This document shows positions 52,920 to 62,031 of a stretch of 64,000 nucleotides of DNA, piece by piece. Both the position numbers and the translations under genes were made by a program. The notes below the pieces were generated by a model that was given only the letters and a program-made list of their open reading frames with translations, ran no database searches and was not told the origin of the DNA. Location: the NCBI RefSeq assembly GCF_017873135.1, contig NZ_JAGGJV010000014.1:18031-82030 (forward strand), given 5' to 3'. Origin of the DNA: Rhizobium herbae (GTDB taxonomy: Bacteria > Pseudomonadota > Alphaproteobacteria > Rhizobiales > Rhizobiaceae). Position 1 is the stretch's first letter. Each line of letters opens with the position of its first letter.

Positions 52920-53340
52920 TTATTCCTGCCGCCGCATGAAATCAGCGAAGAGCGGGACGGTAAAGTCAAGAAAGCCGTGATCGGTGCTGTAGATCATCCC
53001 CTTGGCAATAATGCTAGCCCGGCTTGGCCCAAGCGACGACAACGAGCGGTCCATTGCGCGAGCTACATCTGCCATTGCGTAGGGGCCATCGCCCAAGCTC
53101 GACATCGTTTTCACGAACTGAATCTCTGACTTTGTCAGCCGGTCAATCCGGACCCTAAAGAACCCCTCATCAAGTAACGCTAATGTTTCGGCATAGGAGT
53201 GGTCGATGTCCTCGAACGTGATTTCCGGTCCTTCGGCGTTGTTCCAGGCGACCGAAGCCCATTCCTGAAGAAAAAATGGATATCCTTGCGTTCTTTCAAC
53301 GATGGCATTTAGCGCTTTAGGGGCAATGTGGGCGTCCGCA
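52920..53340 (-). pseudogene. 3' fragment of an ATPase gene
   Basis: The frame encodes ALNAIVERTQGYPFFLQEWA, a stretch typical of AAA_16-type ATPases, then LLDEGFFRVRIDRLTKSEIQ and KGMIYSTDHGFLDFTVPLFA near the end. This is the C-terminal third of proteins usually near 400 residues long. The sequence upstream of about 53,340 does not continue the family; the ATP-binding part is absent from the window. It overlaps a small plus-strand gene at the break. Confidence 0.7.
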
Positions 53341-53564
53341 AGGATGGCGCAGGGTACATCGTACGGATCGGACGCAATGCGTTCGAAGTAGCAGGGAGCA
53401 AATTGTTCAAGGCCGCTGACCTCGATGCAGTTGTTGAACTGTTGAAGGCTGCGAAGATGGCAGTGCAGGCGGACAAAGACTTGCAGGACAAGATCGCGCT
53501 GCACAGCATGGAGCGGTCGGAGCGCTTGAAGAAGGGGCGTGCAAAGGGTGTTAAGCGGAAATAA
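53328..53564 (+). CDS. Small hypothetical protein at the ATPase breakpoint
   Basis: A 78-residue basic protein starting at a GTG with AGGGG five bases before (MGVRKDGAGYIVRIGRNAFE, then ADLDAVVELLKAAKMAVQAD). It ends in a Lys/Arg-rich tail. It begins where the ATPase fragment's family similarity stops, so its insertion may mark the join. No family is recognised. Confidence 0.5.
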   Translation: MGVRKDGAGYIVRIGRNAFEVAGSKLFKAADLDAVVELLKAAKMAVQADKDLQDKIALHSMERSERLKKGRAKGVKRK

Positions 53565-53667
53565 TCAGGTAGTTGTTTACGCAAACAGTCAAACTACCCT
53601 AGACGGAAACGGCTAGGGTAGTTTGCGGCATGAACTGGGTAGGTGGGCTGTCGCTTACCTCTCGCCG

Positions 53668-54132
53668 CTAGATAGGTATTCCTGCGTCAAGGAGTCTTTG
53701 CTCCGCAGCGGCCAAAACTGTGTCGTCAAATCGCCCACGGTGGCGTAGTGCAACGGCTTCGAACAGCAGATCACCCATTTGTCTCTCGACAAGCATGTGA
53801 AATCCTTCAGAAGGCTTTGATCGAAGAATGAGCGACGCGACCGTTTCCAGTTCGCCAACCTTATCGATTTTCTGGCGAGTCCGATTTAGTCGGGTGGTTT
53901 TCTCGCGCTCTTGGGTCAGCGTGCCCTCAAGCGCGTGAATGCTTCGCCACACGTCATGTTCCAACGTACCTGGCTCAGACGAGGGAAGGAGATCGTAAAG
54001 GCGGCGCTCCGCAGCCTGTGCAACGGCAAGTTCGCCGCTCTTCCGAGCATTCAGGGCGATTTGGTGGAGCCTCTTGGGGTCTGCGCAAGTTGCGATAACT
54101 GCTAGGGCCTGTTCGACAGAGGGCTTGATCAT
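53668..54132 (-). CDS. Hypothetical helical protein
   Basis: The 154-residue protein (MIKPSVEQALAVIATCADPK) is all helical, with a segment RLHQIALNARKSGELAVAQA resembling short tetratricopeptide-like helices and a middle coiled-coil-like part (LTQEREKTTRLNRTRQKI). It follows an HTH gene on the same strand by 17 bases and likely shares its transcript. Function unknown. Confidence 0.65.
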   Translation of the reverse strand: MIKPSVEQALAVIATCADPKRLHQIALNARKSGELAVAQAAERRLYDLLPSSEPGTLEHDVWRSIHALEGTLTQEREKTTRLNRTRQKIDKVGELETVASLILRSKPSEGFHMLVERQMGDLLFEAVALRHRGRFDDTVLAAAEQRLLDAGIPI

Positions 54133-54149
54133 ATAAATTATCCTTCTGT

Positions 54150-54548
54150 TTAATTTACTGGAAGTGATTGGATAAACCGTGCGAGTCGTTCTGCCTCACG
54201 CTCCGTTAAGTCCACTGGCAGTTCGATTTTGATCTGCAGATCGGGGCGTAAGTGAAAACTATGTTGAAGGGTCTCCGGACGGTTGGTGGGTATCTCCGGT
54301 GCTTGGTTTGGACTCTCAAGCGAGATCAGAGTCATCGCAATACGCTCAACATGTTGCGTATTAACGTTCGCAGCCTTCTGAAGTAGGTTATGCAGGAACG
54401 TACCGCTGAAGCCAAATTTCTCCGCTAGGGCTGCATACGACATGCCGGTGCGGTCTTTGATGGCTTTGATGCGAGTAACAGTTTCGGGATTTAATGGACC
54501 GTTTGGGCTGGCTTGATGAGCAGTTGGATCAAAAGCGTTCAATTTCAC
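54150..54548 (-). CDS. XRE-type HTH regulator
   Basis: The 132-residue protein has an HTH near residues 25-60 (VTRIKAIKDRTGMSYAALAE, KFGFSGTFLHNLLQKAAN) and a C-terminal segment LPVDLTEREAERLARFIQSL that may be a dimerisation helix. It is divergent from the gene at 54,712 with a 163-base AT-rich shared upstream region. Probable local regulator; target unknown. Confidence 0.72.
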   Translation of the reverse strand: MKLNAFDPTAHQASPNGPLNPETVTRIKAIKDRTGMSYAALAEKFGFSGTFLHNLLQKAANVNTQHVERIAMTLISLESPNQAPEIPTNRPETLQHSFHLRPDLQIKIELPVDLTEREAERLARFIQSLPVN

Positions 54549-54711
54549 CTCCTATTGTCAGATTCCGACTGCTGTCTATCAGTTTATAAAAAAGTAGTCA
54601 AATAATAAAAACTGAACGACAAAGTGGCTGTCTGCGCAGGCATTGATTTTGCTGCTTCAAGTGTCGGTAAATTTGATACAGATTTGAGAGTGTTCAGTGC
54701 AGGGGGATGAC

Positions 54712-55116
54712 GTGAACCAGTTACCGAGTGACGCAACGCTTGCCTACGTGGTCAACAACGGGCTCCTGAACAAACCGGACGATTGGATCGCGAAGGTTCT
54801 CGGGATCATTCGTGGCCTGCCAGATGAACGTGGCCCATACTGTCTGCGAATCGGCGTTACTGGCACCGGCCATGCGCCAAATTATCGGATAGAACCCATC
54901 CACGAGCCCGCACGGACCGAAGAAGATTTAAAGTCTTTAGATACCCCGCATTGGGCGTATCTCGGTGCTATAAACACAGCCTACAGCGGACGCAGCCACG
55001 CGATTATTGTCAGCGGGCTCGATAAGGAAAGTTGGAGCAGCAAAGCCAATACCGTTCAAGAAGTTGGCGCTCTACTACTCCAAATGCACCGAGCGCCAAA
55101 GAAGGTTGGACGGTAG
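54712..55116 (+). CDS. Hypothetical protein
   Basis: From a GTG at 54,712 with a GGGGG run five bases before, the protein has 134 residues (MNQLPSDATLAYVVNNGLLN, DWIAKVLGIIRGLPDERGPY). It has a mixed alpha/beta look with a HWAYLGAINTAYSGRSHAII segment. No family is recognised. It shares its upstream region with the divergent HTH gene, which may control it. Confidence 0.6.
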   Translation: MNQLPSDATLAYVVNNGLLNKPDDWIAKVLGIIRGLPDERGPYCLRIGVTGTGHAPNYRIEPIHEPARTEEDLKSLDTPHWAYLGAINTAYSGRSHAIIVSGLDKESWSSKANTVQEVGALLLQMHRAPKKVGR

Positions 55117-55258
55117 TTCGGGGAGTAAACCCAAGCAGACTTGCGAAACGTGTGGAACTCGAGTGAGGGCAAAAAAAAAGCCGCAGTTGCATTCTAAGCC
55201 CCGATTCTCACAACAGAGCAAGAGCTTTTTAGTTAATGAAAAGTTAACACCAGACTTT

Positions 55259-55294
55259 AAAGCCCCCAGTTAGCCGCGGCTAACTGGGGGCTTT
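55259..55294. terminator. 36-bp perfect palindrome, bidirectional terminator
   Basis: The segment is its own exact reverse complement, with the core GTTAGCCGCGGCTAAC extended by GCCCCCA/TGGGGGC and ending in AAA/TTT. It lies between the convergent gene ending at 55,116 and the S10 peptidase gene ending at 55,426, so it could terminate both. The central core occurs again at 55,380-55,395. Confidence 0.6.
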
Positions 55295-55379
55295 CTGTTC
55301 GGTAGCGAAAAGAAGAGAAGACATATCGCTCCTTGTGGACCCACAGCACTCGGCGTTCGGTGCCCCACGCCGATAGGCA

Positions 55380-55395
55380 GTTAGCCGCGGCTAAC
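55380..55395. repeat. Second copy of the 16-bp palindrome GTTAGCCGCGGCTAAC
   Basis: The 16-base palindromic core of the element at 55,259-55,294 recurs here exactly, 110 bases on, without the G-rich flanks. It is 31 bases from the end of the S10 peptidase gene. Two identical long palindromes this close suggest a protein-binding site or a duplicated stem. Confidence 0.7.
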
Positions 55396-55425
55396 CGCGC
55401 GATCAATCCCCTTTTTGCTGCAAGA

Positions 55426-56934
55426 TCACTCCGGCGAATTCTTATAGAAAGTAAGGGCCTCCTGTGAAAATGCAGCTCGTGACGACGGCAACGTGTAGAA
55501 CATATGTCCACCCCGATAGAGCCCAAGTTTCGTCCGTCCCGCCCCAAGCGTCGGCGGCAGATGATCGAGGACATATTTGCTGAAACCGTAGGGCGTCAGA
55601 GCGTCGCTGTATCCATGCGCCACCATCACCCTAAACTGAGGGATCACCGATAGGAGGTCGCGGATATCGGTTGCCGCGGTCGCGGTCACGCGGCTATCGC
55701 CACCCCTCCCACCGTTCCATTCCCAGCGGCGGTTCACATCCTCGTTCAAGAGTGTGTATGTCATATCGGTTTTGAAGCCGAGTTCGTCGCGGGCGTAAGT
55801 GGCAAAGGCAGCGCCGTAGGCCCGGGTGAAGCCGTCGAGGATGGGATCGTCATTTTGGCGAGTGGCCGCCTCGGGATAGGCATCGGCAACCGAATGGGCA
55901 GCATCATAGGGGCTGACAACCCTGCCCTCACCCGCTGACTGCTTCGTATAGATGTCACCGACGAAACCGCGCGTTCGCGAGACCTGCTGCTGCGGAATAC
56001 CCGTGAGCGCCGAGACGCGGGCATAGAACGCATCCGCAGAAGGTCCGTGCGAAGGCGGCCCAGCCAGCGAGACAAGATAGTCGGACATTGCGAAACGTTC
56101 AGCGTCCTCCACGAGGCTCGGGTCGAACGCATTTTTCCGCTCAAGTTCCGCAGCGGCGAGTGAGGGTAGGCGCAGGGCAGCAGCCAGCGGATCGTCATCA
56201 GCGCGCCACAGGAACCGGCCCTCAATCATCGGCGAGATCATGATTATGCCTGAGACGAGAATACCCTGGGTCTCCTTTAGGGCCGAGGCAACTTTGGCGG
56301 CGCGAAATCCACCGTAGCTTTCGCCCAGAAGATATTTTGGAGAAGGCAAGCGCCCGTTCTTCTGCGTGTACAGGGCAATGACCTTAGCAAGGCTCTCGGC
56401 GTCCTGTCTAACCCCATGGAAGCTTTTGACATCCTCATTGTCGGTGGCGCGGCTCCAGCCCGTCCCGACGGGATCGATCAAGACCAGGTCTGTAAAGGAA
56501 AGCCAACTGTCCGGATTGTCGACCAGCGAGGGCCGGGTGCCATCATCCTGCCGTTCGCCGAACTCAAGGACGCGCGGACCGACCAGCCCGAGGTGAAGAT
56601 AGGCCGAGGCGGCGCCTGGTCCGCCGTTGAACACGAAGGTGAGCGGGCGGTCGATCGGGCGGTCCTTCGCGACATAGGCCGTGTAGAAGACTTTCGCGGA
56701 ACGTTCGCCGTTTTGGCCGAACAGGTCAAGCGTACCTGCAGTCGCCGTATAGGGCAGCATGTCAGTGCCCAGCTTCAGGCTATGCTCGGTGATCGAGTCC
56801 GGCGGGATGAGGCTGAATATCCCGCCCTGTACGCCTTGTTCTGGCGGGCGCTCGTGCTGATCCTGAGCCAATGCGGACGTGCCGAGAAGAACAAACAGCA
56901 GTGCGACTATGCGTGTAATGTGAAACGCTCGCAA
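55426..56934 (-). CDS. Secreted serine carboxypeptidase-like protein (S10 family)
   Basis: From a TTG at 56,934, preceded eight bases upstream by GGGGAGGAG, the protein has about 502 residues. It starts with a signal peptide (LRAFHITRIVALLFVLLGTS then ALAQ). Catalytic motifs are GGPGAASAYLHLG, LGESYGGFRAAKVA (nucleophile Ser), VMVAHGYSDALTPY (Asp) and LYRGGHMFYTLP (His). It would cleave C-terminal residues from peptides in the periplasm. A longer frame reaches 57,003 but has no ribosome-binding site. Confidence 0.87.
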   Translation of the reverse strand: MRAFHITRIVALLFVLLGTSALAQDQHERPPEQGVQGGIFSLIPPDSITEHSLKLGTDMLPYTATAGTLDLFGQNGERSAKVFYTAYVAKDRPIDRPLTFVFNGGPGAASAYLHLGLVGPRVLEFGERQDDGTRPSLVDNPDSWLSFTDLVLIDPVGTGWSRATDNEDVKSFHGVRQDAESLAKVIALYTQKNGRLPSPKYLLGESYGGFRAAKVASALKETQGILVSGIIMISPMIEGRFLWRADDDPLAAALRLPSLAAAELERKNAFDPSLVEDAERFAMSDYLVSLAGPPSHGPSADAFYARVSALTGIPQQQVSRTRGFVGDIYTKQSAGEGRVVSPYDAAHSVADAYPEAATRQNDDPILDGFTRAYGAAFATYARDELGFKTDMTYTLLNEDVNRRWEWNGGRGGDSRVTATAATDIRDLLSVIPQFRVMVAHGYSDALTPYGFSKYVLDHLPPTLGAGRTKLGLYRGGHMFYTLPSSRAAFSQEALTFYKNSPE

Positions 56935-57126
56935 GATATCACTCCTCCCCGGTAACTTCGCTTTGAGAAGTGTAGTGCGATCGGCCTCGTTCAGAGAACT
57001 CAACTCCTTTTGATCACCGCCATGATGGGAAGCGCGCCGGCGCGATTGAAGCGAAAGGCAGTGTCCCCTTCAATGCTCCGGTGCTAAAAGCCGCGACTGT
57101 CACCAAAAACACTGGACAGAAATTCC

Positions 57127-57642
57127 ATGAACGTTGCACGCTACGCCGACTACATCGGGGACCTGAGGGCACTTTTTGCTGAACTGGACCGGCGGTCCGA
57201 ACGATTCCAAACATTCGATGTGCGGCTGGAACTGGTCGCAGCCGGCAGCCTTGTCGTCTACGAGACTAAGCGACGCAAAGGCCAGACGGACAGTTTGTAT
57301 TACGGTCGCTCCGCAGCCACTGGCCAGAACCAACAGATTTCACAGGCGGCGGCGTTTTCAGGGATCGATCGGTTTTTCGCGCTTGGCCAGTTTGTGGCAT
57401 TAACCGACCAGGCGGACGCCGGTAGGGCCTCTCAGGCCCGATCGGTGAACGCGCAATACCCGCACTGCGCTGTCAATTTTTCCTATCGCAAAAAGGGTCA
57501 GGCAGTCGCTCGCTCCATGCTGATGGTCTTCGTTGGATTCAATGACGAAACCGATGCATTGGAATTCATTTCAATGACGGATGAGCCGACATTCGTAACG
57601 CAACGACCGTACTACACAGCAAAGTCCCATGAATGGAAGTGA
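57127..57642 (+). CDS. Hypothetical protein with exonuclease-like opening
   Basis: The 171-residue protein (MNVARYADYIGDLRALFAEL) has an early ELVAAGSLVVYETKRRKGQT region, a GIDRFFALGQFVALTDQADA stretch, then SMLMVFVGFNDETDALEFIS. Family not recognised. It lies between the divergent S10 gene and the Fic gene. The 170 bases after its stop (57,643-57,812) hold no convincing gene. Confidence 0.55.
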   Translation: MNVARYADYIGDLRALFAELDRRSERFQTFDVRLELVAAGSLVVYETKRRKGQTDSLYYGRSAATGQNQQISQAAAFSGIDRFFALGQFVALTDQADAGRASQARSVNAQYPHCAVNFSYRKKGQAVARSMLMVFVGFNDETDALEFISMTDEPTFVTQRPYYTAKSHEWK

Positions 57643-57812
57643 GTGGGGTAGGGAGCAGGCGTTCTCCTGACGATATGGATGGTGCAGTCGGTAATAACCG
57701 CGCCACGAATAGCGGCCGCAGGATGCCGTTGCGAGCATTGGGAGGCCCAGTTCGACCTGCGATGGCCCGAACCGCTTGAATAGATCTTCATCACCGCTTA
57801 GGCCGTGGGGCG

Positions 57813-58916
57813 CTAACGCAAGTTCAGGGTGTAGCGGGCGTGTCGGCGTTCTCCGGTTCGCGTAAGCGCACCCTTCACCACCAGGTCAAGAAGGTCACGC
57901 GTCGTCGTCGCTCGCGAGGTTTGTGTGATCGCGATGTAATTCTCAGCGCTCAAAGCGCCCGTGAACCCTGCGGGTCCCTCCCTGAACATGCGAGCGATGG
58001 CTTTCTCCTGGCGTTCATTGAATTGGCCGCGGAACCGGTCGTAGAAATGCGCCTTGGAAATATAAAATGCGACACGCTGCAGGGTGGTTTGCTGCGCCTC
58101 CAGCACAGTCTCGGCAAAGTAAACGAGCCATTCGGTAACATCCAGCGTGCGCTGATTGCGTTCAAGCTGGTTGTAGTAAGCCTTGCGGCCATTTTCGATG
58201 GTATGAGCAAGGGCAATGAGGCTTGGTCGCTCAAGACTCTGCGCCAACGACTTTTCCGCAAGCGCTCGGCCAATTCTTCCGTTACCATCTTCAAACGGGT
58301 GAATGCTCTCGAAATAGAGATGGCCCAGACCGGCGCGCGTCACAGCGGGGAGGGGAGTAGCCCCATTGGGGGCTGATCTGTTGAACCATTCGACGTAAGC
58401 CGCCATTTCTTCGGGCACTTGCTTGGACGGCGGAGCTTCATAGTGAACGGTCGGTTTGCCGTGTCGTCCCGAAACAATCTGCATGGCGTCGTCATGGGTC
58501 CGGTACCCGCCGATCGTTCCGATGTAGCGGTTTCCGCTCATCAACATGCTGTGCCACCGAAACATGGTTGTGTCTTCGAGCGGAAGAGGCCAGGAATTAT
58601 AGACATCGATCATCATTTCAGCGATGCCGCGCTCCTGCGGTTTGACCGGCCGACTGTCGGCATCGAGACCGAGTTGGCGACGCAAGGAGGACTGCACGCT
58701 CAGACGATCAAGCATTTCGCCCTCGATCTGTGACGTCTTTACCGCCTCGTCGCTTAGGAGCTCATTCCGCAGAAGATCGCGTTCTTCATCAGTGAAGTGA
58801 CGAACCGCGCCGATCACTTCACCGGAAGAAGAAAGAAATCGGTTTTCGTAGGGCGCAATTTGAGTGGCGTCATAGTTAAACTGCGGCCAGCCTTTTTGTG
58901 TCCAATTCCAAATCAT
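57813..58916 (-). CDS. Fic-domain protein, DUF4172 type
   Basis: The 367-residue protein has an N-terminal DUF4172 domain (MIWNWTQKGWPQFNYDATQI) and a Fic domain with the active motif IHPFEDGNGRIGRALAEK near residue 215, holding the catalytic His. The inhibitory motif TSQIEGE near residue 62 fits the [S/T]xxxE[G/N] pattern, so it is self-inhibited (class II). Fic enzymes usually transfer AMP from ATP to a target protein. A C-terminal winged-helix segment (SRATTTRDLLDLVVKGAL) suggests DNA binding, possibly to the inverted repeats at its own promoter. Confidence 0.92.
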   Translation of the reverse strand: MIWNWTQKGWPQFNYDATQIAPYENRFLSSSGEVIGAVRHFTDEERDLLRNELLSDEAVKTSQIEGEMLDRLSVQSSLRRQLGLDADSRPVKPQERGIAEMMIDVYNSWPLPLEDTTMFRWHSMLMSGNRYIGTIGGYRTHDDAMQIVSGRHGKPTVHYEAPPSKQVPEEMAAYVEWFNRSAPNGATPLPAVTRAGLGHLYFESIHPFEDGNGRIGRALAEKSLAQSLERPSLIALAHTIENGRKAYYNQLERNQRTLDVTEWLVYFAETVLEAQQTTLQRVAFYISKAHFYDRFRGQFNERQEKAIARMFREGPAGFTGALSAENYIAITQTSRATTTRDLLDLVVKGALTRTGERRHARYTLNLR

Positions 58917-58988
58917 GAGTTATAGAGACCCCTTCTATAACTCATAATGCCCTATAAACGTGATTGATAGCAATCCTGCCTATCAATC
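58915..58988. promoter_or_regulatory. Two inverted repeats at the fic promoter
   Basis: A perfect 12-bp inverted repeat ATGAGTTATAGA (58,915-58,926 with 58,934-58,945, spacer 7) overlaps the fic start codon. A second perfect 9-bp repeat GATTGATAG/CTATCAATC lies at 58,962-58,970 with 58,980-58,988. Their positions suggest operators, perhaps for autoregulation by the C-terminal winged helix of the Fic protein. Confidence 0.7.
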
Positions 58989-59393
58989 AACTCGTGCGAG
59001 GCCATTAACCGGCGGATATCTCAATGGGCGGGCAGCAAGTGAAATCTTTACCGAACGGCGACCTCTGAAACGGCCCTTCTGAGGAGTGTACCGTCCAGCG
59101 TCACGGAAACTTCAACCTGCTATTGCCCCCGAGAAAGGGTTCGCTTTCGACCGGCAAAGGCAGCGGGAAATCAACGCGATGCCCTCGACAAGGCCCGTCG
59201 AACTTGCAAGGTGGAGCTAAGGAAAGAGACCCGGGTTGTCGCTCGATAACCCTGAGCACATCGGTCACCCATTTCAAGCATATGGATATTGTAATCAGGG
59301 TACGCCAATTCACGCCTGGCGGGAGGGCATCTATGGCCCCGACGCAGTCGAACGACCACCTGATACCTTCCAACATAGGTCAGGCCATCAATG
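58989..59393. other. Intergenic stretch between fic and vapC
   Basis: About 405 bases. Open frames on both strands (for example 59,101-59,376) show no recognisable motif and overlap each other. It may hold remnants of an older insertion. No repeat or structure was recognised. Confidence 0.4.
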
Positions 59394-59816
59394 TCAGGTG
59401 GCCCAGGGATCGATTAGTTCGATTCCAAATCCTTCGAAATCCTTCGAATTGCGCGTGGCGAGGGTAAGGTCGTGAGCGACCGCAGTGGCAGCGATCAGGC
59501 CGTCCATCGACGCAAGCCCGCGACCGCTTCGCTTCGCAAGCCCCATCAAGTCGCCCCAGGCCAGAGCGACAGACGCTTCAATGGGGATGACGCGGTGCTC
59601 AAAGCGCTCCTGGAGGTCGCGGTCAAGCCATTCCGCCAGCGCGTCACGTTTCCGACCACTGTCCATCAGAGCAACGCCTCGCCGAATTTCCGCAATCGAC
59701 ACGACACTTATGAAGGCGCGGTCTTCATCAAGTCTATCAAGCCATTCTAGAACGCGTTCGTCGGGGCGTGGTTTCGTCACCTCGGACAGGACATTGGTGT
59801 CGAGCAGCAGCCTCAC
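59394..59816 (-). CDS. vapC: VapC-type PIN toxin
   Basis: The 140-residue toxin starts MRLLLDTNVLSEVTKPRPDE with the first catalytic Asp. The Glu is in VVSIAEIRRGVALM near residue 42, and the later acidic residues in ASMDGLIAATAVAHDLTLAT near residue 103 and RNSKDFEGFGIELIDPW. This FitB/VapC pattern indicates a tRNA- or mRNA-cutting ribonuclease. It overlaps the antitoxin gene by 4 bases. Confidence 0.92.
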   Translation of the reverse strand: MRLLLDTNVLSEVTKPRPDERVLEWLDRLDEDRAFISVVSIAEIRRGVALMDSGRKRDALAEWLDRDLQERFEHRVIPIEASVALAWGDLMGLAKRSGRGLASMDGLIAATAVAHDLTLATRNSKDFEGFGIELIDPWAT

Positions 59817-60079
59817 AGCGGCAGATCACGCGGTTCGTCGTTTTGGCGCCCAAGGTCCAGATCAGCGCGGCGCAGCGGCGATTCCATCAGGAATGCCGCG
59901 AGTGAGCCCTTGCGTACGGTCTTCTTGTGCCATTCCTCGGCCGAAACAACAACGACGCTGGGTTTTCCGTTTCGGGTGATCGTCTGAGGCTCGGATTGTG
60001 CCCGTTCGATAACCTCCGAGAGTTTTGCTTTGGCGCCGGCGACTGTCCAGCTTTTCTCATCCCGTACCGATGGCTGCAT
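59813..60079 (-). CDS. vapB: Phd/YefM-type antitoxin of VapC
   Basis: The 88-residue protein has the Phd/YefM fold pattern: WTVAGAKAKLSEVIERAQSE, then PQTITRNGKPSVVVVSAEEW near residue 35, and a C-terminal toxin-binding tail (RKGSLAAFLMESPLRRADLD). It binds and silences the PIN toxin and represses the operon. A GACTAT/ATAGTC-like repeat just upstream (60,090-60,112) could be its operator. The 300 bases from here to the TadG gene hold no recognised gene. Confidence 0.9.
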   Translation of the reverse strand: MQPSVRDEKSWTVAGAKAKLSEVIERAQSEPQTITRNGKPSVVVVSAEEWHKKTVRKGSLAAFLMESPLRRADLDLGRQNDEPRDLPL

Positions 60080-60385
60080 TGTTCACTCCTGACTATCGTG
60101 ACCATAATGACTATACAAGAGAGTCACACGAAAATGCAAGCGGTCAATGGAGGGGAGGGGCTTTTAAAGCTCCGAGGCCTTAGCCAAATTCACCCGGAAG
60201 CGGTCACGTCACCGCTAATAACGGCGGGTCATCGCAGCGCAAGCATGTTCCAGATGCTTCTGGACATAGCGTTTACCCACCTTCACGGAAGACGCAATAA
60301 TACTCCATTCATTATACTTTCGTCCGAAATTTTAAGTGTGCCTAACTAACGTAATGACTTCAAATTAATTCCATAAGGATTGGCA

Positions 60386-61678
60386 ATGTTACTACGGTTT
60401 TGGAGAGATCTCTCTGGCAACTTTGGGATGATGGCCGCCATATTGTTGGTGCCGCTCATAGGTGTTGCAGGCCTCGCCATCGATTTTAGCAATGCTTTGG
60501 CAGTCAAGTCCCAGCTTCAAGGGGCTGCCGATGCAGCGGCGTTGGCGGCTATCTCCGAATCTTCACCAGGCGTTGATCAAGCCCGTCACATGTCAGGTGA
60601 CGGCGAGGTTACTCTTGGCAAAGCAGAAGCCTTGAGCTTCTTTCAGGCAAACCTTTCCGAGAGCATCTCGTTCACCATCGATGATGTAAAAGCGAAAGTC
60701 GTTAAAAAAGACAACAAGATTCAGTCCGTTGTTTACTATAAAGTGTCCGTCCCCACGTCCCTCACGAAAATTCTTGGAAAGGAGTCTATTCAGGTCTCAG
60801 GGCAGGCGGTCGCCGAATATCAAACAGAAACATACAGGGACTTCTTTCTTCTTCTGGATAACACCCCCTCCATGGGCGTAGGAGCGACCCCAAACGATGT
60901 TTCAAAGATGGTGACTAATACCTCTGACAAATGCGCATTCGCGTGCCATATCGTCAAGAACGGCGTCGAGGACAAGAAAAGTTACTACAATTTAGCGAAA
61001 ACTCTCGGCGTCACGATCCGTATCAATGTCGTTGCTAAAGCAACCGCAACTCTGATGGACACAGCCACGGCATCGCGTAAGAGCAGCAATCAGTACCGCA
61101 TGGCGGTCTATACATTTGGGAAGAAGGCCGAGGATACGAAGCTGCTCGAAGTGGTTTCGTTGACAAACGATCTGACTAATGCCCGGAAGAAGGCCGACGA
61201 AATCGAACTAATGTCTATCCCTTCCCAAGGCTACGACAATGACCAACAAACCGACTTCGACCGCGCTCTTACGCAAATCGGCGATAAAATGGGGACACCC
61301 GGAACTGGTCTGACGGCAGGCTCGCCAGAAAAAATTCTGTTCTTTGTTTCCGACGGCGTAGGTGACAGTTACAAGCCTTCACTATGCACGAAGAAAACGA
61401 CCAGCGGCAGATGCCAAGAGCCGATCGACACCAAGTATTGCACCGCTCTGAAAGATAAGGGCTACAAGATTGCGGTCCTCTACACGACCTATTTGCCTCT
61501 GCCAACCAACGACTGGTATAATGCTTGGATCAAACCGTTCCAGTCCACAATCGGCCTTAAAATGGAAGAGTGCGCCTCAAGTGGCCTATTCTTCGAGGTG
61601 AGTCCAACACAAGGTATCAGCGACGCCATGACCACCCTGTTTAAGAAAATAGTGAATGCGCCCCGATTGACCGGCTGA
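60386..61678 (+). CDS. TadG-like protein with von Willebrand A domain
   Basis: From the ATG at 60,386 (AAGGA seven bases before) this protein has 430 residues. It opens with a basic stretch and the Flp-pilus Tad segment NFGMMAAILLVPLIGVAGLA then DFSNALAVKSQLQGAADAAA. A vWA domain follows from about residue 150 with a MIDAS-like FLLLDNTPSMGVGA and the later FVSDGVGD. TadG-like proteins take part in tight-adherence pilus assembly at the cell surface. No other tad genes are close, so it may be a lone copy. Confidence 0.88.
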   Translation: MLLRFWRDLSGNFGMMAAILLVPLIGVAGLAIDFSNALAVKSQLQGAADAAALAAISESSPGVDQARHMSGDGEVTLGKAEALSFFQANLSESISFTIDDVKAKVVKKDNKIQSVVYYKVSVPTSLTKILGKESIQVSGQAVAEYQTETYRDFFLLLDNTPSMGVGATPNDVSKMVTNTSDKCAFACHIVKNGVEDKKSYYNLAKTLGVTIRINVVAKATATLMDTATASRKSSNQYRMAVYTFGKKAEDTKLLEVVSLTNDLTNARKKADEIELMSIPSQGYDNDQQTDFDRALTQIGDKMGTPGTGLTAGSPEKILFFVSDGVGDSYKPSLCTKKTTSGRCQEPIDTKYCTALKDKGYKIAVLYTTYLPLPTNDWYNAWIKPFQSTIGLKMEECASSGLFFEVSPTQGISDAMTTLFKKIVNAPRLTG

Positions 61679-62031
61679 CATGTGCAGGATTGCAAATCAA
61701 TCTAGCGTTGACTGTCGCAACTTGCTCTGGGAGCGGGTAAGTTTCACAATAGTCAACGCTGAGTTGGAGCTTGGTGGGACGAAGAGATTTCGCAGCGCTG
61801 CGAAGATGGTGATGAAGCGCTTGGGTTGGGGCTTGAGTGGAAACCAAACAGAAAACCTACGTAAGGTTCGCAGATATCTGGCCCGGTGTATAACAGCACG
61901 CTAGGGGCGCGCCCACACAAAGCGGACGTCGGCATCAGGGAACGTTTTAGCCCTGTCGCAAAATTTACTCCGGCCATCACACGCGAACGACTTTATGTGG
62001 GGCAAGGGAGGGGGCCTTCATTTCAAGAATT
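61679..62031. other. Intergenic stretch after the TadG gene
   Basis: About 350 bases. A short plus-strand frame (LGGTKRFRSAAKMVMKRLGW) could be a gene remnant, but it has no start context. A G-rich run (GGGGCAAGGGAGGGGGCC) sits at about 61,998-62,015, just before the repeat copy. Nothing else was recognised. Confidence 0.4.

Noticed and set aside
59101..59376. 91-residue minus-strand frame between fic and vapC
   Set aside because: No motif, no ribosome-binding site and overlap with an equally open plus-strand frame.
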